Notes: a model not told the origin generated them from the letters alone. 43,010 bases of DNA from Gammaproteobacteria bacterium (GCA_013288885.1 JABDBA010000018.1:1-43010), one strand, 5' to 3'. Positions 8,069-17,183 are shown, counted from the first letter of the stretch. Program-made: numbers and translations.

Positions 8069-8308
8069 ATGTTGGCTTTTAAAAAACATATTGTTATAGA
8101 AGATCCAAAACATACAGTGTTATCAGATTTGCCTTTTCGTAGTGGTCAGAGGGTAGAAATTTTTATCATTTCTGAGGATGATGAAATAGCAGGTAGAATT
8201 AAAACGTTTAAAAAACTACTCAAAACCACGCATGCATTACCCCAAGCAAAAGCTATTACCGAAAAAGAGATAGCTAAAGAAATAGCTTTATATCGGAAAA
8301 AGAAATGA
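8069..8308 (+). CDS. Antitoxin partner of a PIN-domain toxin
   Basis: A 79-residue basic protein whose stop overlaps the start of a PIN-domain gene by 4 bases (ATGA). Size, order and overlap are those of a type II antitoxin. The N-terminal half (KHIVIEDPKHTVLSDLPFRSGQRVE) looks like a short beta-rich DNA-binding region as in AbrB/addiction modules, and the C-terminal half (TEKEIAKEIALYRKKK) is a charged helix likely to wrap the toxin. The ATG follows GAGGAACTAATC. The role is inferred mainly from the partner; it would neutralise the toxin and probably repress the operon. Confidence 0.75.
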   Translation: MLAFKKHIVIEDPKHTVLSDLPFRSGQRVEIFIISEDDEIAGRIKTFKKLLKTTHALPQAKAITEKEIAKEIALYRKKK

Positions 8309-8721
8309 AGGTGATCGTTGACACAAATATTCTTGTATCTGCTGTTCTAAAGGGCCGTGAACCTGAGAAAGTACTACTTTTTATTATTGCAGCAGCGGAT
8401 ATTGAATGGATTGTCTCGCCAGAAATTTTAAATAAGTATAAAGAAGTTCTATCTCGGAAAAAGTTTGGGCTGCCTAAAAATCTGTTAAAACATTGGTTTG
8501 ATATTTTAGAAAAATCCATTGTAATTATTGATGTTGATTTGAAGCAGAATTTTAAGAGAGACACTAAGGATGCAAAGTTTTTGGAATGTGCGTTAGCCGC
8601 TGACGCAGATTTTTTAATTACGGGCGATAATGATTTTTCCGAAGCAAAGAAAATAATTAATACTAAGATTGTTTCTTTGTCTTGTTTTAGGGATTTATTT
8701 ATCCTCGAAAAATATTGGTAA
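8305..8721 (+). CDS. PIN-domain toxin (COG1569-type ribonuclease)
   Basis: A 138-residue PIN-domain protein, the predicted RNase toxin of a type II pair. Acidic active-site candidates are visible in order: Asp6 in VIVDTNIL, Glu40 in the SPEIL segment, Asp89 in RDTKDAKFLE and Asp108 in LITGDNDF. The order and the spacing of GDNDF match the COG1569 (putative toxin of TA) group. It would cleave RNA when free of the antitoxin. Its start overlaps the antitoxin stop, implying coupled translation. The gene appears intact and sits beside an AAA15 ATPase, forming a small defence-like cluster. Confidence 0.85.
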   Translation: MKVIVDTNILVSAVLKGREPEKVLLFIIAAADIEWIVSPEILNKYKEVLSRKKFGLPKNLLKHWFDILEKSIVIIDVDLKQNFKRDTKDAKFLECALAADADFLITGDNDFSEAKKIINTKIVSLSCFRDLFILEKYW

Positions 8722-8870
8722 TATAATTATCTCAAGCCAGATGGCTAGTTAACAGGATTTTAACCTGACAGTAAACCGACAGTAATATTAGATTTGCTAG
8801 ATAATGTTCTGTTAAAGCAATATTTAATGAGATTAATAAGTTAAAGTTATCTTTAATCATTCGCATTCTT

Positions 8871-10109
8871 TTAATATATTAAATCTTTAATGGACGGCAA
8901 TGCACCATAACGCCCCATCAAATAACCTTTAACGAGGGCCTCATTTTTGCGTGGACTAAAATCTGAGAGGGGATATAACCGAGAAGCTTGCTCATGGTCT
9001 TTTTCAATAAACCAAATCTGATCGCGACGAAATAAATCTAAGTCAAGCAATGCTGTTTCATGCGTTGAAAAAATGAGTTGCGCGCCATTGCTATTTAGTT
9101 TTGAATTGTGCATAAGTTCGATGAGAAAATATACTAATTTAGGATGCAGGCTACTATTAAGTTCATCAATAATCATTACATGGCCTTTTTTTAAAGCGTC
9201 ATAAATTAAGCCAGCGTAAGAAAATAAACGTCTTGTGCCATGTGATTCTTGATCAATTCCGAAGCCTACATCTCCATTTTTTCCTGCATGTAAAAATTTA
9301 ATATCGTGGAATTTCCATTTATTAGCTATTTCGTCAGAGGTTTTTGCCGGTTTTTCGACAGGCATCTCAACCTGCACATCAACAATACCTAAATCTGCTG
9401 CTTTCAAAAATTGAATTATCTTTGGTTTTTCCAATTCATTTTTTAAATGCGCAATCGTAAAATCAGGATCGATGGGTTCATTATTACCAATAATCGTAAG
9501 CTTCTCTACAAACCAATTAAACACCGGTCTTAATTGTTCATTGTTCAAATTGATTGCAGCAGAAAGAAAAAGCGCATTTGCGCGTGTAGCGTCTTTCCAC
9601 ACAGTACGTTGGCGACCACCCGTGAGGCCTGATCCTAAATTCCAATTTTCTTGTGCTGTTATTTCATCATATTCACGAGAGAACCAACACTGCGCTTTAC
9701 GTTTGTTGTATACGAATAACCATTCTTTAATAATGCGATGCGCAGTCAATTCAAAACCGTATTGATAACGAATTCCATTCTCAATAAAAGTAACTTCCAT
9801 TTCCGTGGGTTGGTTGGCTTTTTCTGGGTCTAGCAAAAATGGAACAACATCCAGTGTTTGACCTTCACGAATGCTGGTGGCAGAGTTTTCTACCATGCCG
9901 CGCATAAAGGCGAGTGCGGCAATGAGATTACTTTTGCCGCTGGCATTTGGGCCATATAATACGGCTGATCGAGTAAGGTGGGGGATGGTGGCAATGCCAC
10001 TTTCGATGCAATTGGTATCTAGGTGTGAGCGGTCTTTTGCCGCCACCATACTCAAGGTTTGGGTGTCGCGGATAGAGCGGTAGTTTGCTACCCTGAATTC
10101 GATTAGCAT
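8871..10109 (-). CDS. AAA15-family ATPase (COG1106, abortive-infection type)
   Basis: A 412-residue ATPase with an SMC-like core. From the preferred start: Walker A GPNASGKS at 53-60, signature ESHGTRR at 288-294, Walker B VMIIDELN at 311-317, D-loop SSLHP, and the STHE switch at 348-351. This is the COG1106/AAA15 architecture found in abortive-infection and anti-phage systems such as AbiL, RloA and the AriA subunit of PARIS. No DUF4435 or RloB-like partner lies beside it, so it may act alone, with an unlinked partner, or be an orphan. The frame continues upstream to a TTG at 10163, but that TTG is the first half of a TTGACA, so ATG 10109 (MLIEFRVANY, the usual family start) is chosen. Confidence 0.85.
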   Translation of the reverse strand: MLIEFRVANYRSIRDTQTLSMVAAKDRSHLDTNCIESGIATIPHLTRSAVLYGPNASGKSNLIAALAFMRGMVENSATSIREGQTLDVVPFLLDPEKANQPTEMEVTFIENGIRYQYGFELTAHRIIKEWLFVYNKRKAQCWFSREYDEITAQENWNLGSGLTGGRQRTVWKDATRANALFLSAAINLNNEQLRPVFNWFVEKLTIIGNNEPIDPDFTIAHLKNELEKPKIIQFLKAADLGIVDVQVEMPVEKPAKTSDEIANKWKFHDIKFLHAGKNGDVGFGIDQESHGTRRLFSYAGLIYDALKKGHVMIIDELNSSLHPKLVYFLIELMHNSKLNSNGAQLIFSTHETALLDLDLFRRDQIWFIEKDHEQASRLYPLSDFSPRKNEALVKGYLMGRYGALPSIKDLIY

Positions 10110-10229
10110 GTTATTAAGCCATGAATTTATTAAATTAACATAATTTTTGCATAAAAATGTCAAAAAATCAAGATATTACTATATAAATACTAGAAATAAC
10201 CCAATCCCAAACAAATCCCAAAGCTCCTA

Positions 10230-10258
10230 TTACAGTCCAGCCTCTTAAAAGCTATAAT
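10230..10258 (+). promoter_or_regulatory. deoB promoter giving a near-leaderless transcript
   Basis: TTACAG (10230-10235) and a perfect TATAAT (10253-10258) are 17 bp apart. The expected transcription start (about 10264-10267) coincides with the deoB ATG at 10267, and no ribosome-binding site is present. Confidence 0.6.
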
Positions 10259-10266
10259 CCCACTCC

Positions 10267-11484
10267 ATGAAACGTACCATCATCTTACTCTTCGATTCCT
10301 TCGGCATTGGCGCGAGCCAAGATGCTGCTAAATATGGTGATGTGGGCGCAGATACTTTTGGCCATATCGCTGAGTTTTGCGCAGAAGGCAAAGCCGATAA
10401 GCCGGGCGTAAGACAGGGCGCTTTGCAGTTGCCCAACTTTACTCGATTAGGGTTAGGTTTAGCATCGCTTGCCAGCACCGGTCGTATGCCGCCGGGTTTA
10501 GATCGCCATGCGACGGTGACTGGCGCTTTTGGTTATGCGGTCGAACAAAGCAAAGGCAAAGACACACCGAGTGGGCATTGGGAGTTGGCGGGTGTTCCCG
10601 TGTTATTTGATTGGGGATATTTTTCTGCGCAGCAGCCTAGCTTTCCGAAAGAATTAGTCGATCAATTTATCGCACGTGCAAAGTTGCCGGGTATTTTGGG
10701 CAATCGTCACGCTTCTGGCACACAGATTCTTGAAGAGTTAGGGGCGGAACATGTCGCGACGGGCAAACCCATTGTGTATACCTCCAGCGATAGTGTTTTT
10801 CAAATTGCCGCAAACGAAGAAACATTCGGTCTGCAACGTTTATATGAAATCTGTGATATTGCGCGTGAATTGGTGAATGCCTATAACATTGGACGTGTGA
10901 TTGCGCGGCCATTTATCGGCACCGCAGGAAATTTTAAACGCACCTATAATCGCCGTGATATTTCATTACCAGCGCCGCAACCAACCTTATTAGATTATTT
11001 AATCGAGCAGGGTGGTACAGTGACGGCGATCGGCAAAGTCGCAGATATTTATGCCCATCGTGGTATCACACACACGATCAAAGCTGATGGCAATATGTCA
11101 TTATTCGATGCCACGCTAAAAGCTGCGCAACAACCCAACGATAAAAATTTAATTTTTACCAACTTCGTTGATTTTGATATGCTCTATGGCCATCGCCGTG
11201 ATGTTGTCGGTTACGCAGCAGCGTTAGAAGCGCTCGACGCGCGATTGCCCGAATTAGAAAAAATTTTGCAGCCAGGTGATTTAGTGATCATTACAGCTGA
11301 TCATGGTTGTGACCCTACCATGCCAGGTTCTGATCACACACGCGAACATGTGCCGATTTTATTATTTGGCCCATCAATTGAGTCAAAATTTTTAGGCCGC
11401 CGCGAAAGCATGGCAGATATAGGCCAAAGTGTTGCAACGCATTTAGGTATTGAAGCGTTGCCGTATGGGATTTCATTTATATAA
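10267..11484 (+). CDS. deoB: Phosphopentomutase
   Basis: Interconverts ribose-1-phosphate with ribose-5-phosphate (and the deoxy forms) in nucleoside catabolism and salvage. The 405 residues are close to the E. coli length of 407. The N-terminus [14 protein letters not shown] carries the first metal-binding aspartate, DTPSGHWE is the phosphorylation/substrate region, [14 protein letters not shown] follows, and [20 protein letters not shown] holds the C-terminal metal ligands of this alkaline-phosphatase-superfamily enzyme. The start is fixed by family alignment, which makes the lack of a leader and ribosome-binding site notable. The permease gene follows after 24 bases and is probably co-transcribed. 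Confidence 0.96.
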   Translation: MKRTIILLFDSFGIGASQDAAKYGDVGADTFGHIAEFCAEGKADKPGVRQGALQLPNFTRLGLGLASLASTGRMPPGLDRHATVTGAFGYAVEQSKGKDTPSGHWELAGVPVLFDWGYFSAQQPSFPKELVDQFIARAKLPGILGNRHASGTQILEELGAEHVATGKPIVYTSSDSVFQIAANEETFGLQRLYEICDIARELVNAYNIGRVIARPFIGTAGNFKRTYNRRDISLPAPQPTLLDYLIEQGGTVTAIGKVADIYAHRGITHTIKADGNMSLFDATLKAAQQPNDKNLIFTNFVDFDMLYGHRRDVVGYAAALEALDARLPELEKILQPGDLVIITADHGCDPTMPGSDHTREHVPILLFGPSIESKFLGRRESMADIGQSVATHLGIEALPYGISFI

Positions 11485-11508
11485 CTTTTATATAACTAGG
11501 AAAATAAT

Positions 11509-12690
11509 ATGGATACAAAACTTGTAGGCGGTATTTTACTTATCGTAGGCACTGCTATCGGCGGTGGTATGTTGGCATTACCGATTGCCACCTCGCAAGT
11601 GGGATTTTTTGATTCATCACTTTTATTGTTTGCCTGTTGGTTAGTGATGACTCTGAGCGCATTTTTAATTCTCGAAGTGAATCTTTGGTTGCCAAGCAAT
11701 AGCAATATGATCTCAATGGCAAAAGCCACATTAGGCACGACCGGGCAAATCATCGCTTGGCTGTCTTATTTATTATTACTTTATTCTTTAGTATCTGCTT
11801 ATATCGCGGGTGGTTCTGATTTTTTAAGAAATCTTTTATCGATCGCGGGCGTTAATTTATCGGGTCGATTAACTTCAGTTATTTTTACCCTCTTATTAGG
11901 TTATATCGTTTATCTTGGCATCCGCTCGGTCGATTATGTGAATCGCGCTTTAATGATCACCAAATTCGGCGCATTGATTTTATTGATCGCCTTTATTATG
12001 CCGCATGTTACCTTCGCACATTTGGCAGGCGGGCAATTTAAATATCTGACAGGTAGTATTACGGTGGCTATTACCTCATTTGGTTTTGCGACCATTGTGC
12101 CAAGCTTGCGCACTTATTTTCAGGGCGATGTGGCCAAATTGCATAAAGCAATTTTAATTGGCAGCTTAATTCCGTTAGTGTGTTATATTTTTTGGGATCT
12201 GGCGATCATGGGTGTTATTCCGCGCGATGGCGAAAATGGTTTAGTTTCAATGTTGCATTCCAACCGTTCTACCAGCGAGTTTGTTAATGCGCTCAGCAAT
12301 TTATTGCAGCGCGATACCATTACGGTGATAGCGCGTGTGTTTACTTCCATTTGTTTGGCGACTTCATTTTTAGGCGTGTCGTTAGGTTTGTCTGATTTTC
12401 TTGCCGATGGTTTGCAAATAGAGAAAAAAGGCCGGGGTAATTTAATTATTTACGGCGCGACATTTTTACCACCGTTATTAATTGTTTTATTTTATCCCGG
12501 TGCATTTATCAGCGCCTTAAGTTATGCCGGAATTTACTGTATTGTGCTATTGGCATTATTGCCCGCACTCATGGCATGGTGGGGACGCTATCGCCGTAAT
12601 ATCGCTAAAGGGTATCAGGTATTCGGCGGCAAACCATTATTGCTGATTATCATCTTGGCTTCGTTATTTATTATTGGGCAGAGTTTTTAG
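11509..12690 (+). CDS. Aromatic amino acid permease (TyrP/Mtr, HAAAP family)
   Basis: A 393-residue inner-membrane protein with 11 or so hydrophobic segments. The first helix has the family signature GTAIGGGMLALPIATS, followed later by ITSFGFATIVPSL and TSFLGVSLGLSDFLADGL, both characteristic of the hydroxy/aromatic amino-acid permease family that imports tyrosine or tryptophan with protons. It starts 24 bases after deoB behind TAGGAAAATAAT. Which aromatic amino acid it carries cannot be decided here. A tyrosine-type permease is common in Legionellales, many of which depend on host amino acids. Confidence 0.9.
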   Translation: MDTKLVGGILLIVGTAIGGGMLALPIATSQVGFFDSSLLLFACWLVMTLSAFLILEVNLWLPSNSNMISMAKATLGTTGQIIAWLSYLLLLYSLVSAYIAGGSDFLRNLLSIAGVNLSGRLTSVIFTLLLGYIVYLGIRSVDYVNRALMITKFGALILLIAFIMPHVTFAHLAGGQFKYLTGSITVAITSFGFATIVPSLRTYFQGDVAKLHKAILIGSLIPLVCYIFWDLAIMGVIPRDGENGLVSMLHSNRSTSEFVNALSNLLQRDTITVIARVFTSICLATSFLGVSLGLSDFLADGLQIEKKGRGNLIIYGATFLPPLLIVLFYPGAFISALSYAGIYCIVLLALLPALMAWWGRYRRNIAKGYQVFGGKPLLLIIILASLFIIGQSF

Positions 12691-12700
12691 CAGAAGGTTA

Positions 12701-14383
12701 TCATCTAACGTTCAGCTTCATTAACATGCCCGTATTCTCCTCCAACCGCGCATCACCTTTATCACTCGTGGTGCGTTCATAAACCATATGTGGGGTAATT
12801 TTAATGGGATCAGTTTTTCCAGGTTGTTGCAAAACTTCAGTAAACTCTGCAGGTGATTTATTCATTTGATAGACAAAGAAATATCTGCGACCACCGGCAC
12901 GCAAGTTCTTTCTTGCTTCACAATCTAAATATTCCTGTGTTTCAGCAAGCGTTGCAAAGGCGGCGTTTTGTGGCAAAAATCTACTGCCACGTTCGACATG
13001 GCCATCTGCTATTTGTCGGACTTTTTCATGTACAAGCAACGGGTCGCCACCGCGACGGCGTTGTGCTATGCACCAAAAAACAGGTTGGTATTTTATTTTT
13101 GCTTGAGCTTGTATTAATGTTTGTTGTAATTGTAATAATTCAGATGCGCATTCTACATTTTCTATGCGTTTAAGCGGTTTACTCAATTGCAAATTATCTT
13201 CCAATCTTTTTAAAGCAGTTTGGTTACTTTTATCTTTTAAGTTTAAATCTATATAGTGCTTAAGTAGGATTTTTACAATAGCAATAAAATTTTTTAGAGT
13301 ATCCTTAGCGTCGTCGTCGGGTTCCTCTAGTGCATCAAAAAAACTATCGATGGCAAAATTTAGCAGTGGTATGCCCGTATCAAGATTAACATCATCATCA
13401 TCTTCTTCTTTATCTTCATCTGGGTAAATTTCATGTGTGTAAATATATATACAATTAACGTTTATGTTTTTTTCTAAGGTGCTTGTTAATAATTCTAAAT
13501 CTCTATTTTTTACAGCGGTTATTAAATCTCGTTTTAAAGATTGTTGCAGTTCGTTAGCAAGTTTTAACGATTCTAGTTTTGCTGGAGCTAGGCTTCCTGC
13601 GGAAACTGCCATTTGATAGGCGCTTTCACCGGCATGGTTTTTGGGTAATGTGCTGGCTTTACTAACAAGCAACGTTTCAACAATTTCTTCATGGCCTGAC
13701 TCGATAGCTAACATTAACGGTGTGTGTCCATCCTCACCTTGTATATTGATAAACTCTACTATATCTTCACCATTAGCATTTCTTAAAATATCTTTAACAG
13801 TTTGTAATTTACTCTCTCGAGTGGCTTGCAATAATAAGATGCCCTGTTGATTTCTGTGTTGTTCAAGTGTTACTCGATGTATTGGGGTTGGTTCATCCCT
13901 CTTTGCATCAAATATGCGATTGGGTGTTGCTGCAGTATTTTTTATAAGAAATTTTATGATTTTTATATAGTCGTCTGCATCACCTATGTCATGCTCTTGT
14001 TCGATATTAAAAGGAGGCTTACTGGCAACCATTAATAATGTGCAATTATTAGGGCCTTTACAGCTTTTAATAAATGCACATATTTGTGCTTCATCTGCAA
14101 AGTTATCCCGAAAAATTTTTTCTAATGCGCTAAAGTTGCCTACATAGCACATGGCAAATGCAGCAACCTGCAAAATTTTGTTACGACCTAATATTATAGT
14201 TTTTAGATCAACACTCGATAATTGCGTCGCAATTTTCCTGGCCTTACCTAAGAAATTGTGTGCTTCGAAATAAAGTTGTTGATTAAAAGCCTCATCACAT
14301 TCTTTTTTGAAGCGCTTTATAAGCTTTAGTTTTTCCGCATCTGTTTCTAAATCAAGGCCATCTGGTCCGGCTGTCATGAACAT
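12701..14383 (-). CDS. Large ankyrin-containing orphan protein, putative effector
   Basis: A 560-residue soluble protein of unknown function. One clear ankyrin repeat (DGHTPLMLAIESGHEEIVETL, about 218-238) is followed by a second weaker one ending near 265, and a possible repeat-like piece (CTLLMVASKPP) lies at 114-124. A very acidic stretch (DEDKEEDDDD) falls at about 325-335. The last ~150 residues form a separate, basic and aromatic-rich domain (FWCIAQRRRGGDPLL, GRRYFFVYQM) that I do not recognise. There is no signal peptide. The ATG at 14383 follows AGAGGAAC. It is divergent from another orphan gene across a PmrA-like box that could serve both, which favours a Dot/Icm-type effector. It converges on the permease gene 10 bases away. 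Confidence 0.75.
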   Translation of the reverse strand: MFMTAGPDGLDLETDAEKLKLIKRFKKECDEAFNQQLYFEAHNFLGKARKIATQLSSVDLKTIILGRNKILQVAAFAMCYVGNFSALEKIFRDNFADEAQICAFIKSCKGPNNCTLLMVASKPPFNIEQEHDIGDADDYIKIIKFLIKNTAATPNRIFDAKRDEPTPIHRVTLEQHRNQQGILLLQATRESKLQTVKDILRNANGEDIVEFINIQGEDGHTPLMLAIESGHEEIVETLLVSKASTLPKNHAGESAYQMAVSAGSLAPAKLESLKLANELQQSLKRDLITAVKNRDLELLTSTLEKNINVNCIYIYTHEIYPDEDKEEDDDDVNLDTGIPLLNFAIDSFFDALEEPDDDAKDTLKNFIAIVKILLKHYIDLNLKDKSNQTALKRLEDNLQLSKPLKRIENVECASELLQLQQTLIQAQAKIKYQPVFWCIAQRRRGGDPLLVHEKVRQIADGHVERGSRFLPQNAAFATLAETQEYLDCEARKNLRAGGRRYFFVYQMNKSPAEFTEVLQQPGKTDPIKITPHMVYERTTSDKGDARLEENTGMLMKLNVR

Positions 14384-14474
14384 GATAAAGTTCCTCTGTT
14401 AAATAGTAATCGCATCATTTTATCACATTAACATTAACAAATACATCAATCCGTAGATCAAGATCATGACCCCA

Positions 14475-14506
14475 TTTATATTTTTCAGCCTTAAGATTTC
14501 CTTAAG
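14475..14506 (-). promoter_or_regulatory. Possible leftward use of the shared PmrA-like box
   Basis: Reading leftward from the box at 14490-14506, TATAAA (14480-14475) follows after 9 bases. A transcript from here would have an ~85-base leader to the ankyrin gene at 14383. Weaker than the rightward promoter because the -10 is imperfect and the spacing is one base shorter. Confidence 0.35.
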
Positions 14507-14522
14507 CTTTATCCCCTATAAT
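14490..14522 (+). promoter_or_regulatory. PmrA-like box with -10 element before the 438-residue orphan
   Basis: CTTAAG (14490-14495), N5 (ATTTC), CTTAAG (14501-14506), then exactly 10 bases and a perfect TATAAT (14517-14522). The centre fits cTTAA-N2-TT-N2-cTTAA in this direction. The box-to-TATAAT distance is the same as in the box at 4557-4573. Transcription would begin near 14529, with a GTGGGAGC ribosome-binding site before the ATG at 14557. Confidence 0.72.
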
Positions 14523-14556
14523 GGCTTAACAATCACCAGCTAGTGGGAGCTTATTC

Positions 14557-15873
14557 ATGCCATTCTATTATTACAAACCATTACTTCAAGAAGAAAAAAG
14601 TGATAATGGATATCAACCTTTCACAGCAACGGTGCTGTTAGAAGCACTGAAAAAATATAAAGGTAATAACCCACGCCGTATTGCTTTTGTTGAGATTATT
14701 TTAAGATATGCTTTGCAACATCTGATGCAAGATCAAAGTCTTGTAGAGCATTTTTCATTAAATAAATTGAAAAACCGTGAGAAAAGTCACAGCCTAGAAG
14801 ATTATTTGCTTGCGATTATTAATCGTAGTGACATTACGGTGAGTGGAAATCGCATTTTGAATGCGGGAATTGGAAAGCATATTTTCCGAGCTATCTTGAG
14901 CGTAGCGCAAATACCTGGTAATCAATTAGGTCAAATTAGTGATTGGAAAATTCATATCTGTGCTTCATTACAAGCATATATTGTTGATAATTTTGACATT
15001 TTAGAAATAGATTTTGATCGAGCCCATGCTGATTTTAATGGAATATGCCAACGATATAGTAAATATGTTAAGGAGAGTGGTAATCAAAAATTACAAAATG
15101 CTTTTGTTGCAATGCAAACAGAATTAATTGTTCTAGGTTCAGAAACCGGGTTGCAAAGACAACTCAAAGATAAATTTCAACAACTTTGTGAGGCAGCACT
15201 CACTTTGTATAGAGTAATTTGTACTTTTAATCCTAATGCTGAGCCTAAAATTTCTGCTACTCTAGGGCGGCATCATAGAGGGATAGAAGAAAGAAAATTT
15301 CGACGCGATTTATTGACCCTAGTTAACGAATACGGAATTTATTGCTCACAGAAATTTTTAGATGGAAATGGCATAGCAATCGATACAAAATTGGTTCCTA
15401 GGTATACAGCCCTTAAAGACATACTCATACGACTTGATGTTAATAAAGAAGTTTTTTTAAAAGGCTATAAAGTACTGGTTGAAAAATTCGCTGCAAACAC
15501 TCCGTCACAAAAAGCCATTAAAAGCAAAATAATCTCTGGGGTTGAAGATTTGGTTTATAGGGGTGTAGTACCTCCTAAACCAAACCCATTGTCTATTAAA
15601 TCAATTAGTCCAAATGCAAGTGAACAAAAAAATCATGAAAGTAATCAGGAAGTATTTAACCGACTTTGTGTGTTTGAAAATCAATATGGGTTAACAGATC
15701 TACAACAACAAGGGCTGCGACGTTTAACAATATTAGCGGGTCAATTAGCAGGCCAGACTATTTTGCCAACACCTGATAAAACTGCAACAGTCGATTATAG
15801 AGAGAATATAATAGTAAGAACCAAGGCGGGTGATACTAATGCTCGGCGCCAACTCAATTTTGGCGTTCAATAA
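14557..15873 (+). CDS. Orphan 438-residue protein, putative effector
   Basis: The function is not recognised. The protein is 438 residues, predicted mostly helical and soluble, with no signal peptide, membrane segment, ankyrin repeat or catalytic motif that I can identify. The N-terminus is tyrosine-rich (MPFYYYKPLL). Basic segments such as GRHHRGIEERKFRRD sit in the middle, and a Pro/Ser-rich linker (PPKPNPLSIKSISPN) at about 345-360 separates a short C-terminal part. The start is supported by GTGGGAGC at 8 bases and by a promoter with a perfect PmrA-like box. Orphan status, box and divergence from an ankyrin gene make it a good effector candidate; this is inference. It converges on queC with 5 bases between stops. 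Confidence 0.7.
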   Translation: MPFYYYKPLLQEEKSDNGYQPFTATVLLEALKKYKGNNPRRIAFVEIILRYALQHLMQDQSLVEHFSLNKLKNREKSHSLEDYLLAIINRSDITVSGNRILNAGIGKHIFRAILSVAQIPGNQLGQISDWKIHICASLQAYIVDNFDILEIDFDRAHADFNGICQRYSKYVKESGNQKLQNAFVAMQTELIVLGSETGLQRQLKDKFQQLCEAALTLYRVICTFNPNAEPKISATLGRHHRGIEERKFRRDLLTLVNEYGIYCSQKFLDGNGIAIDTKLVPRYTALKDILIRLDVNKEVFLKGYKVLVEKFAANTPSQKAIKSKIISGVEDLVYRGVVPPKPNPLSIKSISPNASEQKNHESNQEVFNRLCVFENQYGLTDLQQQGLRRLTILAGQLAGQTILPTPDKTATVDYRENIIVRTKAGDTNARRQLNFGVQ

Positions 15874-15878
15874 ATCGG

Positions 15879-16550
15879 CTAACCATACCGCGTCGGGTCA
15901 GGCACACCTGCTTCGGCAAAACCTTTTTTACGAATAGTGCAGCTGTCACAATTGCCGCAAGCATGGCCTGCAACATTGGGGCGGTAACAAGAAAAAGTAA
16001 GGCTGTAATCAACACCTAACTCTATTCCTTTTTGTATGGTGACGGCCTTGCTTAAATGTAAAAGTGGCGCATGAATTTGAATGCTGTTTCCTTCCACGCC
16101 AGTTTTGGTGGCAAGATTTGCTAATTGTTGAAATGCTTTAAAAAATTCGGGCCGACAATCCGGGTAACCGGAATAATCGACTGAGCTTGCGCCAATAAAA
16201 ATGTCGTTAGCGTTTAATATTTCGGCCCAACCGAGTGCGATGGAAAGAAAAACAGTATTGCGGGCAGGTACATAAGTGACAGGAATTTTACCATCGCCGC
16301 TGTGATCAGGCACGGCGATGCTAGTATCGGTTAGTGCAGATCCACCTAATTCACCCAACCCTAATTTAATAATACGATGTTCAACTGCGCCATAAGTTTT
16401 TGCGATACGCCGTGCTGATTCGAGTTCAACTTGATGGTTTTGTCCATAATCGAAACTCATGGCATAGCACGCAAACCCTTGTGAGCGGGTTAGTGCTAGA
16501 GTGGTGGTAGAATCGACACCACCCGAGATTAATACAACTGCTTTTTTCAT
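15879..16550 (-). CDS. queC: 7-cyano-7-deazaguanine synthase
   Basis: Catalyses the ATP-dependent conversion of 7-carboxy-7-deazaguanine with ammonia to preQ0, in queuosine tRNA-modification biosynthesis. The 223 residues have the adenylation PP-loop SGGVDSTTT at 9-17, the [11 protein letters not shown] segment, [34 protein letters not shown], and four zinc-binding cysteines at 188, 198, 201 and 204 (CYRP...ACGNCDSC). Its ATG overlaps the stop of the upstream receiver gene by 4 bases, so the two are translated together. Other queuosine genes are not in the window. Assignment is firm. Confidence 0.96.
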   Translation of the reverse strand: MKKAVVLISGGVDSTTTLALTRSQGFACYAMSFDYGQNHQVELESARRIAKTYGAVEHRIIKLGLGELGGSALTDTSIAVPDHSGDGKIPVTYVPARNTVFLSIALGWAEILNANDIFIGASSVDYSGYPDCRPEFFKAFQQLANLATKTGVEGNSIQIHAPLLHLSKAVTIQKGIELGVDYSLTFSCYRPNVAGHACGNCDSCTIRKKGFAEAGVPDPTRYG

Positions 16551-17026
16551 GTTTGAGCACTAAATTTTTTCGGTAACCAACGCAACGCCATAGCTTTTAA
16601 TTCTTCAAAGCGAATCGGTTTAATGGCAAACTCGTCGATGTCAGCCGCTTGGCAACCTTCGCTGACATATTCATAAGTCCATGCGCTGAGCAATAATAAT
16701 GAAGTACGTTTACCGGCGGCGGCTTCTTCGCGGCGAATAATTTTGCCAAGCTCAAAGCCATCAGTATCGGGTAAACCTCCATCTAATACTATCAGATCAT
16801 AATGGTTGCTGTGAAATTTTTCTAGTACTTGTTGGCCATTGGATGCTAAATCAACGTCGGCCCCGACTATTTTTTCTAGCACATGGGCATGTACTTTTTG
16901 AATAATAGGGTCATCTTCCACTAAGAGTATTCTCGGAAGTGGAGTTTTCACAACTTCTTTATCATTAGTGCTTGATTTTTGGTTAGCATTTATGCTTTCC
17001 TTCGCACTGCGGGCGGTTTTTTGCAT
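16547..17026 (-). CDS. Stand-alone response-regulator receiver protein
   Basis: A 159-residue protein with one CheY-like receiver domain after a ~30-residue polar N-terminal tail. The acidic pair is Asp38-Asp39 (LLVEDD), the phosphoacceptor is Asp82 ([11 protein letters not shown]), the switch Ser is 114 (LLLSAW) and the conserved Lys is 136 (AIKPI). No output domain follows, so it would act by protein contact or in a phosphorelay. The domain looks like the receiver modules of hybrid kinases. The start has a strong GGAGGAGAAACCC site. No histidine kinase is adjacent. The overlap with queC is unusual, and I cannot say what the two have in common. Confidence 0.88.
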   Translation of the reverse strand: MQKTARSAKESINANQKSSTNDKEVVKTPLPRILLVEDDPIIQKVHAHVLEKIVGADVDLASNGQQVLEKFHSNHYDLIVLDGGLPDTDGFELGKIIRREEAAAGKRTSLLLLSAWTYEYVSEGCQAADIDEFAIKPIRFEELKAMALRWLPKKFSAQT

Positions 17027-17183
17027 AGGGTTTCTCCTCCGTTAAGTTTTAATGACGTTCCTTTAAATTATGAACTTATATTACCATTTTATTTGGTTTG
17101 TGAATACCGTATTTTTCCGCAAAATGATTAAAAAAAAGACCATTTCGACCATTTTTTGAACAATTATAGGCAAAAAAGGCCTT

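Noticed and set aside
8722..8870. 149-base gap after the PIN toxin with a repeated GACAGTAA
   Set aside because: Two short copies only; no gene, RNA or terminator could be supported.
10110..10163. Longer AAA15 ATPase starting at a TTG at 10163
   Set aside because: The TTG is part of a TTGACA element and the family N-terminus begins at the ATG at 10109.
10245..10478. Antisense open frames inside deoB and other strong genes
   Set aside because: They overlap well-recognised genes on the other strand, lack ribosome-binding sites and show no family features.
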